A DNA stretch of 64,000 bases from Sulfurimonas sediminis (lineage in GTDB: Bacteria; Campylobacterota; Campylobacteria; Campylobacterales; Sulfurimonadaceae): NCBI RefSeq assembly GCF_014905115.1, contig NZ_CP041235.1:186001-250000 (forward strand). Reading direction: 5' to 3'. Every line of letters begins with the position of its first letter. Within the stretch, counting starts at the first letter, position 1. Below are positions 44,533 through 51,831 of this stretch, piece after piece. Below the pieces are notes generated by a model. That model ran no database searches. It saw only the letters and a list, made by a program, of their open reading frames with translations, and was not told where the DNA came from. Made by a program: the position numbers and the translations under genes.

Positions 44533-45156
44533 TCACTTTAGCCTACTTTGAAAAAAATCTCTTATCTTTTCCTTTGTTATTTTTTCTTTTGGTTCTAAAT
44601 AAATTATATTTTCATCTTCAATATCATCTATGTAGAGCAATGCGATTGCAAATAACTTAAAAGTAATTCCATCCAATATATCGAGGCTGTATTGAAATAT
44701 TGTTTTTAGAGTAAAACACTCTTTTGCTAAAAAATACAGATCATAATAATCTCTATATTTTGCCCTTAAAAACAACACATTTACTTTCATTGCAGCGATT
44801 GAGTCAAGAGAGGCTAAATTAAATCTTTTAATATCCGATGGCTCTAAAAAGCTCCATTTTGCATTAAAAAAAGTTACTTTTACTCCATCTAAAAGCAAAT
44901 CAACTTGCTCATCTGTTTGGTTTAAAATCTCTTTACTGTCAAAAATCTTAATAAAATCAAATATTTTTTGTTTATTAAAATTATCATCATATGTAAAAAA
45001 ATCTAAATCTTCACTCTTTCTATGACATAAGTGAAGCGTAAGAGCAGAACCTCCAACTAAAACATAATCATTTAAAAACGGACAACTCTCAACCATCTTT
45101 ACCAAAAGTTTTTGTGTGTTAGGAAGCAAGCAATTTAAATTTTTCAAATCTTTCAT
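44533..45156 (-). CDS. AbiEii/AbiGii-like nucleotidyltransferase toxin
   Basis: 207 aa with YVLVGGSALTLHLCHRKSEDLDFFTY (GGS and D-x-D nucleotidyltransferase site), IAAMKVNVLFLRAKYRDYYDLYFLAKE, as in the AbiEii (MenT-like) family that modifies tRNA 3' ends. No AbiEi-type antitoxin gene adjoins it. AGGAGG lies 6 bp before the ATG, right at the left end of IS110. Confidence 0.82.
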   Translation of the reverse strand: MKDLKNLNCLLPNTQKLLVKMVESCPFLNDYVLVGGSALTLHLCHRKSEDLDFFTYDDNFNKQKIFDFIKIFDSKEILNQTDEQVDLLLDGVKVTFFNAKWSFLEPSDIKRFNLASLDSIAAMKVNVLFLRAKYRDYYDLYFLAKECFTLKTIFQYSLDILDGITFKLFAIALLYIDDIEDENIIYLEPKEKITKEKIRDFFQSRLK

Positions 45157-45189
45157 TTTTAGCCTCCTACTAATAAATTTAATATAATT

Positions 45190-45373
45190 ACATGTGAAGA
45201 GATAAGCAAGATGATCACATTTTTTCTAGATCAATGATAGAACTTTTAATGAAGTTTTATTAAATCTCCAAGGAGTCTATCACTTGCTTGTAATCCCAAT
45301 AGGTTGATTAGGCTTCGAGCCTCTGTCATTATGGAGATAGGATAAAAGCAAGATTGCTTATCTGTTCACATGT
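45190..45373 (+). ncRNA. Candidate IS110 bridge-RNA region in the left end
   Basis: IS110 elements encode a structured guide RNA in the non-coding left end. Here a 20-bp inverted repeat (45190-45209 and 45354-45373, one mismatch, starting ACATGTGAA) brackets 144 bp containing the hairpin AGGCTTCGAGCCT and the sequence AGGAG (45271-45275), complementary to the CTCCT core. Assignment is by position and structure only. Confidence 0.45.
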
Positions 45374-45398
45374 AAAATAACTTGTAAAGGTGTTTGTG

Positions 45399-46595
45399 AT
45401 GTATCAACAATTCTGTGGAATAGATGTAAGTAAAGACAGCTTTGACATTACTTTGCTTGAAAGCAGTGGTGAAGTTAAACTGCAAGAGAAGCTTTCAATG
45501 GATATAGAAGGATTTAATGCTTTGTTAAAGCACTTATCCAGCTACTCCAAAGAAGAGCTTCTTGTGTCAATGGAAGCGACAGGGATATATCATTTACCCC
45601 TATTGTCTTTTTTATTAGAACATAGTTTTAAAAGTGTAGTGATAAATCCCATACTCATAAAGAGTTTTATTGGTTCAACTACCTTGAGAAAGACTAAAAA
45701 CGATAAAAAAGATGCAACTTCTATTGCACTGTTTAGTTTAAAATCGTATCAATCTTTACATCTTGCTACGACTGATGCTATTGAGAACATCAGACCACTC
45801 ATTAGAGAGCGAGAATCGCTCTCTAAAGAAGTAGCAAGGTTAAAGACTGAAATAAAAGCTAACTTGACTCAATTATTTCCTGAATTGTTAAAGAACACAA
45901 ACATATTTACAAAAAGCATTTTAAATCTGCTTCTACAAGCTCCTAGCCGTAAGGCTATTAGGAACTTGAAGAAACAGAAAATTCAAAAACTACTCGATAG
46001 TACCAGTGGCAATAAAGTTAGAATCTCTGCTGGGGAGATATTATTTCTTGCCAAGAACTCTATTGCTGTATCTGATAAGTATCTTGAAAAGGTTTTAACT
46101 TCTAAAATTAGAAGATTAATAACTGTTCAAGACGAACTATCTTTTCTTGATGAAGAGCTGCAAAACTCTTTAGAAGATACTGATATTAATGATGATATTG
46201 AAATATTACAATCAATACCGGGCATCGGTACAGTAACTTCTAAAAACTTTATGGTTGAAGTATCCTCTGTTGATAAGTTCAAATCCGTCAAGCAACTTTG
46301 TGCTTTTATTGGAATTGATCCATCTGTGAGACAGAGTGGTACTTCAGTCAACTATAGAGGCAAAATCTCAAAAAGAGGTAATGCCAACCTTCGTCGAACT
46401 ATTTGGCAAATGGCAACAGGTGTTATACGAAGCTGTGAAAAATTTAAAGCCTACTACGACAAAAAACGCAGTGAAGGTAAAAAATTCAAACAAGCTGTAA
46501 TAGCTGTAGCCAATAAGCTTTTAAAAACAATATTTGTACTTTTAAAGAATAAAACTAAATTTGATGAAAATTTAGTTTGTGGTGTTTCTAAATGA
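45399..46595 (+). CDS. IS110-family transposase
   Basis: 398 aa, ATG 45399 with AAAGG upstream. N-terminal DEDD RuvC-like domain (FCGIDVSKDSFDI, SMEATGIYHLPL, KNDKKDATSIALF) and a C-terminal domain with ILQSIPGIGTVTS and the catalytic-Ser region SVRQSGTSVNYRGKISKRGNANLRR. Complete. Confidence 0.94.
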   Translation: MYQQFCGIDVSKDSFDITLLESSGEVKLQEKLSMDIEGFNALLKHLSSYSKEELLVSMEATGIYHLPLLSFLLEHSFKSVVINPILIKSFIGSTTLRKTKNDKKDATSIALFSLKSYQSLHLATTDAIENIRPLIRERESLSKEVARLKTEIKANLTQLFPELLKNTNIFTKSILNLLLQAPSRKAIRNLKKQKIQKLLDSTSGNKVRISAGEILFLAKNSIAVSDKYLEKVLTSKIRRLITVQDELSFLDEELQNSLEDTDINDDIEILQSIPGIGTVTSKNFMVEVSSVDKFKSVKQLCAFIGIDPSVRQSGTSVNYRGKISKRGNANLRRTIWQMATGVIRSCEKFKAYYDKKRSEGKKFKQAVIAVANKLLKTIFVLLKNKTKFDENLVCGVSK

Positions 46596-46615
46596 AACGT
46601 AAAATTTATGTTTTT

Positions 46616-47646
46616 TTAGTTAGGTTTCTTTATAGTTGACTCCTTAAAATAATCACTCTCTACATTCATACCAAAAAAAACACGAGAGAGCATAAGATTT
46701 AATTTTATAAATTGTTTATCATTTTTTAATTTTTCACTCCAAACTTTAAACAGGACTCTTTTACCAAACAGAGTAAACCCTAGTTTAATATCATCAAAAT
46801 CTCCATATTTTAGCAGATATTCAATAAATAATTTTTCTGTAGCCTTACAATAAGTGATGTCTTTGCTGTAGCTCCAAAAAATCCCCTTATCTCTTAGTTT
46901 ATTAAAGAGTTGTACTTTTTGTTTATATCTCTTATATATTTTTGATATAAAAACATTGGAAAGCTTAAGATAAGAAGCTATACTTGTTTGTGTATACCCA
47001 TCATTTATAGCATCTGCAATCATAAACTCTCTATCTGCAGAATCAGTAAAATACTCTTCTAACTTCTTTGGTTTTTTCATACTAATCACATCTTCTTTTA
47101 TGTCATACTTAGCATGAAATATTTTGTTAATGTTTTCCAACTCTTTGTGACTCATATCTGTAGTAAAATCTACAATTTTTAATAACTCATCGTTAGCACA
47201 GGACAGGGCACTCGTGTTGGTTGACATAGCCCATCTGTATTTTTTTATCTCATCTACAATATTTGCTTTTGTAGGATTCAATTCTATATACTTTACCAAT
47301 GACTTTAGATAAACTTCATCATAAACAAACCAAGATTTAAACCTACCTTGAAACAAAGGGCCAACCCTTTTGTACTTGTTGTTAAAATAGATACTATACC
47401 TTGAATTTATTTGTCTCATAAGTAAAGAGAGATTTTCGTGCATAGTTTTTACTAAAAGGTGATAATGGTTACTCATCAAACAAAAAGAATAAACAGAAAA
47501 ATCATATGTAAAAGCGCTCTCATCAACGATCTCTAAAAATTTCAAATAGTCATCGTCATCTAAAAAGATAACTCTTCTTTCTACACCACGATTGAGAACA
47601 TGATAAAAACCTGCTTTTTCTATTCTTGGTTTGGTTTGCGTGCCAT
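46616..47646 (-). pseudogene. REP-associated (Y1) transposase, broken at both ends
   Basis: A paralogue of the intact gene at 48870. The start is ATG 47646 (MARKP...), but a tandem TGGTT duplication at 47627-47636 (plus strand) shifts the frame after codon 5. The rest reads through from about 47632 (RIEKAGFYHVLNRGVERR), with the HUH motif NHYHLLV. The 3' end was replaced by IS110, giving FKESTIKKPN instead of FKEVKNERF. Confidence 0.8.
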
Positions 47647-47722
47647 TGATTCTTTTCCTTTTATACTGCTAAAGATGATTATAGCATCTTTTAGTTAAAA
47701 GTAAATACTTGACCCCCTATTA

Positions 47723-47870
47723 CGAAAGATTTAAATAAAGAGCAATCTCTTTTGCAATACCAACCTCTCTTGAGTAATTTTTCAAGTTCTTTTTCATCAA
47801 ACTCTCTAGCAAAATCGATTTTCTCAATCAATGCAAAATTCAGCATTGAAAGTAAAGTTTTGACCCTGCT
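47723..47870 (-). pseudogene. Internally deleted Y1 transposase fragment
   Basis: Three short pieces matching 49234-49481 of the intact transposase gene, joined at two deletions. Each deletion lies between short direct repeats (CTTTT and TAATTTTT) in the intact copy. Ends in the AAAGTAAAG-TTTTGACCC motif. Confidence 0.72.
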
Positions 47871-47878
47871 GTTCTGCT

Positions 47879-48151
47879 TTAAAAAGTCGGCTTCACCTTT
47901 TCTGTGACATATTGATGTATTAACGATGAGAGTATGGTCTGATAGGGTATGTTTAATTCAGCACTTTTTCTTTTGAGCGCCAACATATCAAATTCAGGTA
48001 TTCTGATGTTGACATTTTTGGTTTTATTAAGAAAATTTTTAGCTGCCATTCTGGATTCTAGTAGTTCCTCTTCAAAATTTTCTATTCTTTCTAATTCGGA
48101 AGCTTTTTCCACCTCTTCGAGTAATTCCAATTCATAGTCATCCATTTTCAT
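47879..48151 (-). CDS. brnA: CopG/BrnA-type antitoxin
   Basis: 90 aa with an acidic, helical N-terminal half and a C-terminal ribbon-helix-helix (NVNIRIPEFDMLALKRKSAELNIPYQTILSSLIHQYV). Overlaps the toxin gene by 14 bp; toxin-first order is characteristic of BrnTA. Confidence 0.75.
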   Translation of the reverse strand: MKMDDYELELLEEVEKASELERIENFEEELLESRMAAKNFLNKTKNVNIRIPEFDMLALKRKSAELNIPYQTILSSLIHQYVTEKVKPTF

Positions 48152-48422
48152 TACACGCTCCTTTATATAACTTGTTCATTTTTCGGCTTGGGACAATTGT
48201 CTTAAAAAAAATCTCATCATTTTCTTTGACATACGGTACCATGTGTACATAGTTTTGTAAACACACTATATACATTTTCTGATGAGGATATTTATCGGTA
48301 TTGGGATGTTTAACAATATCCAAGACTTTGTCTTCATGAATTTGTGTCACCACATCTTCAAAACAGACACCTCTTTCTGCTTTTAAAAGTTTATTCTTTT
48401 CTATGTTCCATTTAAAGTTCAT
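48138..48422 (-). CDS. brnT: BrnT-like RNase toxin
   Basis: 94 aa. FKWNIEKNKLLKAERGVCFEDVVTQIHED is the BrnT N-terminal signature (F-x-W-D/N-x-x-K-N). The C-terminal half (MYIVCLQNYVHMVPYVKENDEIFFKTIVPSRKMNKLY) is divergent from the RISAR-type ending, so the exact subfamily is uncertain. Confidence 0.72.
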   Translation of the reverse strand: MNFKWNIEKNKLLKAERGVCFEDVVTQIHEDKVLDIVKHPNTDKYPHQKMYIVCLQNYVHMVPYVKENDEIFFKTIVPSRKMNKLYKGACNENG

Positions 48423-48510
48423 ACAAAAGTATATTACAATTCATATCATTTGTCAATTACAAATTAAAAAATCATAATCTCAAATCAAGGTGCCAGGTGA
48501 CAATAACAAC

Positions 48511-48711
48511 TCATTTCCCACTTCTCTTTATTATCCCACACACCGCCTGTTGCGATATCCCCAACACCTTGGCGATCATATGCTGAGAGTACCCTTCTTT
48601 ATATGTTTTTACGATTTGGCTGTTTCTCTCTTTTTTATCTCGTATCTCTGAAAATATTTCGGTAAGCCTATCAATATCAGGTTTTTTGTCTGTATTGGAA
48701 GCTTCTACCAA
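48511..48711 (-). pseudogene. C-terminal helix-turn-helix remnant, probably of a Y1 transposase
   Basis: 66 codons: KKERNSQIVKTYKEGYSQHMIAKVLGISQQAVCGIIKRSGK, a helix-turn-helix of the type ending REP-associated transposases (compare DGYTQTSIASYLKLSNVFISKIYKR in the neighbour). No catalytic domain precedes it. Could alternatively be a tiny free regulator. Confidence 0.5.
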
Positions 48712-48760
48712 AGAAGAGGCTGTTTTGCTCCGTTTTTTGCAGTCACCCGACCCCTAAGTT

Positions 48761-48907
48761 TTCACTCTTTCTATGACATAAGTGAAGTGTAAGAGCAGAA
48801 CCTCCGACTAAAACATACTTGTCTAAAAATGGACACTCTTCAATCATCTTTACTAAAAGTTTTTGTGTATTAGGAAGCAAGCAATTTAAGTTTTTCAAAT
48901 CTTTCAT
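48761..48907 (-). pseudogene. 5' fragment of an AbiEii-like gene
   Basis: MKDLKNLNCLLPNTQKLLVK...HLCHRKSE matches the first ~49 residues of the gene at 44533, then breaks inside the D-x-D site. Its ATG lies within the 3' end of the Y1 transposase at 48870, preserving the pre-IS110 arrangement. Confidence 0.82.
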
Positions 48908-49916
48908 TTTTAACCTCCTTAAAATAATCACTCTCCACATCCATACCAAAAAAAACTCTTGCTATCATAAGGTTTGTTTTAATAAAACTTGTATCAGCTT
49001 TAAGCTTCTCTTGCCAAACTTTTTTTACATACCTCTTTCCAAAAAGTTTTACCCCAAGTGCAATATCATCAAAATCACCATACTTTAAAAGATACTCTAT
49101 AAAAAGAGTGTTGTTTGTCTCTTCATATCTTATACTTTTACTGTAACTCCAAAATATCCCTTTGTCTCTTAGTTTATGAAACAGCTTTACCTTTTGTCTA
49201 TATATTTTATAAATCTTCGATATAGCTACACTCGAAAGATTTAAATAAAGAGCAATCTCTTTTTGTGTAAATCCATCTTTTATCGCTTTTGCAATACCAA
49301 CCTCTCTTGAGTAATTTTTAAAATAACTCTCAAGTGGAGATTTCTTTTTTTGTTGAAAATAACCATTTTTAATTTCGACTTTAGATTTCATGAACTCATC
49401 TAATTTTTCAAGTTCTTTTTCATCAAACTCTCTAGCAAAATTGATTTTCTCAATCAATTCAAAATTTAGCATTGAAAATTCAACATTTGTCTTGCTGCTC
49501 ATAGCCCAAGCATATTGACCAATCCTATGAGTCATACCTGCTTTTATGGGATTAAACTCTATATACTTTACCAATGTTTGTAAATACACTTCATCATACA
49601 CAAACCATGATTTAAATCGTCCTTGCCAAAGAGGACCAACCCTTTTGTACTTGTTGTTAAAATAGATACTATAGCGTGAATTTATTTTTTGCATAATCAT
49701 GGAGAGATTTTCATCGTTAGTTTTTAAAAGTAAATGATAGTGATTATTCATCAAACAAAAAGAGTATATCTCAAATAAATACTCATCTGATGCACTTTGA
49801 ACTATCTCTAAAAATTCAAGATAATCCTTATTGGACAAATATATATTACTTCTCGCAACTCCACGGTTAACAATATGATAAAATCCTACTTTTTCTATTC
49901 TGCGTTTTCGGGGCAT
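48870..49916 (-). CDS. REP-associated tyrosine (Y1, IS200-like) transposase, intact
   Basis: 348 aa. MPRKRRIEKVGFYHIVNRG opens the Y1 domain, LMNNHYHLLLKT is the HUH metal motif and INSRYSIYFNNKYKRVGPLWQGRFKSWFVYDEVYLQTLVKYIEFNPIKAGM is highly typical; the catalytic Tyr lies in this region. The C terminus has a helix-turn-helix (GFTQKEIALYLNLSSVAISKIYKIYRQK). Such domesticated transposases mobilise REP hairpins, which are present in this window. Confidence 0.88.
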   Translation of the reverse strand: MPRKRRIEKVGFYHIVNRGVARSNIYLSNKDYLEFLEIVQSASDEYLFEIYSFCLMNNHYHLLLKTNDENLSMIMQKINSRYSIYFNNKYKRVGPLWQGRFKSWFVYDEVYLQTLVKYIEFNPIKAGMTHRIGQYAWAMSSKTNVEFSMLNFELIEKINFAREFDEKELEKLDEFMKSKVEIKNGYFQQKKKSPLESYFKNYSREVGIAKAIKDGFTQKEIALYLNLSSVAISKIYKIYRQKVKLFHKLRDKGIFWSYSKSIRYEETNNTLFIEYLLKYGDFDDIALGVKLFGKRYVKKVWQEKLKADTSFIKTNLMIARVFFGMDVESDYFKEVKNERFEKLKLLAS

Positions 49917-49949
49917 AAAAAACTCCTTGCCACTATTTTATCAAATTTT

Positions 49950-50047
49950 AGTTAAAAGTAAAGCTTTGACCCTGCTATTCCAAGTGCAAAATCGATTTTC
50001 TCAATCAATTCAAAATTCAGCATTGAAAGTAAAGCTTTGACCCTGCT
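49950..50047 (-). repeat. Transposase flank motif plus second internal fragment
   Basis: 49950-49976 is the AAAAGTAAAGCTTTGACCC flank motif. 49985-50029 is a 45-bp internal piece of the Y1 gene (matches about 49436-49480), again joined to the motif at 50026-50047. Confidence 0.65.
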
Positions 50048-50059
50048 GTTTTTAATACT

Positions 50060-50755
50060 TTAAGTTGTTTTTATTCGCTGTTTTAGTCTCTCATGCAGAT
50101 ATGATTTACCAAAACTTATATCAATATTATACTGAGAAGTTATATTGTAAAGAGAAGACAGGTCCAAATCATATCCGTCTCTTTTATTTATTATTTTATA
50201 TTTGGCTTTTTTGTTTGTTAATTTTTCAATTATTTCAATTATTTCTACAATGCTGTATCTATAACTGTTGGCAATGTCAAGAGTTAGCTTTCCCTCATGT
50301 TGGTTTATTACATGTATAACAATTTTGTTGACATCCTCAATATCTATCACATAACGAAAAGCATCTTTATAAATTTGCATCTCTTTTTGTTCTTCAATAG
50401 CGTTATACAGATAATTGATGAGAGTCGGATGTTTTTTTAACTTCCCAAAAAGTTGGGGAACTCTAAAAATATAGTAATTGTCTGAATGCTCTTTTATGAT
50501 TTTTTCCATATTTTTTTTATGAATATAGTAGTCATTTAACGGATACTCTTTCGCAGATAATGCACAACTACTGAAATAGACAAACTTTTTGTTTTTATTT
50601 TCAATGAGTGTTTTGACTAAAAGATTTTTTTCTCTCTCAAACGCATTTCTGTCGGTACAGTTTGAGTTGGCTACACCACTGGCATAGATAACCACATTAT
50701 CATTATATTTTAGATTTTTAAAAGCTTGTGCTAATTGACCATTACCGACTATCAT
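50060..50755 (-). CDS. Small NAD-dependent epimerase/dehydratase-like protein, copy 1
   Basis: 231 aa extended-SDR relative: VGNGQLAQAF (nucleotide loop), VYFSSCALSAKEYPLNDYYIHKKNMEKII (Ser plus YxxxK), FRVPQLFG and AFRYVIDIEDV. ATG 50755 overlaps the stop of the upstream sulfotransferase (TGATG). Probably modifies a sugar or a sugar-linked group; the same gene pair recurs at 61858-63581. Confidence 0.8.
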   Translation of the reverse strand: MIVGNGQLAQAFKNLKYNDNVVIYASGVANSNCTDRNAFEREKNLLVKTLIENKNKKFVYFSSCALSAKEYPLNDYYIHKKNMEKIIKEHSDNYYIFRVPQLFGKLKKHPTLINYLYNAIEEQKEMQIYKDAFRYVIDIEDVNKIVIHVINQHEGKLTLDIANSYRYSIVEIIEIIEKLTNKKAKYKIINKRDGYDLDLSSLYNITSQYNIDISFGKSYLHERLKQRIKTT

Positions 50756-51831
50756 CAATCCATCTCTTTTGCAATTTGGGTACGCAATATGTTTACCAGT
50801 TTTGCAACTGTTTGGGGGGTTTTTTCCAGTGGAAAATCTATCAATTGCTGATCTATGAGTGTAGTAAGTTCATCAATAAAGTTTGTTGCATATTCCATTA
50901 ACTCATTTTCTGTTTCTACCCCTTTCTTATTTGAATCAAAAAGAAAATCTTCTGAATACTCGTCCGGTATTCTGTTTAGTAACCATGCATAATCTTCTTT
51001 GAAATGTTTATCTATTATTGATTGAATAAGTTTTCCTGAAAATTGAAATTTTTCATTTCCAAAGTTTTTTAAAATCTCTGTAACTTTATGCTGAATAAGG
51101 ATATTCCTGTGCCCAAAATCAGTTTTTGCATTTTTATGAAAATTAAAAGTAAATAAAACTGCAACAGCCTCTTTGGATAAAGACTCATTAGTAGTCTTTA
51201 TGGCTGCAAACTGTTTCTCAATACCAACATGAGAACAAAAATCAAATAAAAGATCATTTTTAAGAAACTTTTTTGGGACAAAGGGGACGACGCTTACATT
51301 TTTCTTTCCATATGCTTTATCATAGTTTTCCAAATTTTTATATTTATGGTATATTTTTTTAAAGTCAAAAGAGTTAAGTTCATGGTTTTTTACTAATTGT
51401 TGAAATGCTGAATTACAAAATGAATAAACTGGTCTCACATATACTATTACTAAAGTTTTATGAAAAAACTTTTTTAAGAAATTTTTCATTTGTTTTATTT
51501 CATCATGACTACTGTGATATAAGTCTTCTCCAGATAATATATTTATGTCAGTTGAAAAATCGATAAAGTTATTTTTAAGTTGTTTTTTTGTTTTTTTTCT
51601 AAATTCTTTTATATCATTCTCTGTGAATTTTTTATTTTTAAAAAAATGATAATTTTCCGGGTTCTTTTTAAATAAGCCATATAAAGGCCCTGACTGGTTA
51701 GCAATGCTCAAATCAGTATATGAAACCCTTTCATCTTTTACCCCTTGAAAAAGATTTTCCTGAATGGTTGAAGAGCCTGTTTTTGGCATTCCTATATGCA
51801 GGATGCATAACTCTTTTTTTCTCTCTACCAT
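50755..51831 (-). CDS. Sulfotransferase-like protein
   Basis: 358 aa. ILHIGMPKTGSSTIQENLF near the N terminus is the 5'-phosphosulfate-binding loop of PAPS-dependent sulfotransferases, and VIVYVRPVYSFCNSAFQQLVK the 3'-phosphate-binding region. Probably sulfates a surface carbohydrate using PAPS from the neighbouring cys genes. Overlaps the large glycosyltransferase by 7 bp. Confidence 0.8.
   Translation of the reverse strand: MVERKKELCILHIGMPKTGSSTIQENLFQGVKDERVSYTDLSIANQSGPLYGLFKKNPENYHFFKNKKFTENDIKEFRKKTKKQLKNNFIDFSTDINILSGEDLYHSSHDEIKQMKNFLKKFFHKTLVIVYVRPVYSFCNSAFQQLVKNHELNSFDFKKIYHKYKNLENYDKAYGKKNVSVVPFVPKKFLKNDLLFDFCSHVGIEKQFAAIKTTNESLSKEAVAVLFTFNFHKNAKTDFGHRNILIQHKVTEILKNFGNEKFQFSGKLIQSIIDKHFKEDYAWLLNRIPDEYSEDFLFDSNKKGVETENELMEYATNFIDELTTLIDQQLIDFPLEKTPQTVAKLVNILRTQIAKEMD

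Larger units (their letters stand above)
45164..46644 (+). mobile_element. IS110-family element with deducible ends
   Basis: The uninterrupted arrangement survives at 48908-48925, where the Y1 transposase end runs straight into the AbiEii start through CCTCCTTAAAATAA. Here CTCCT occurs at 45164-45168 and again at 46640-46644, with about 1.47 kb between. This fits IS110 insertion at a short core without target-site duplication beyond the core. Confidence 0.75.
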
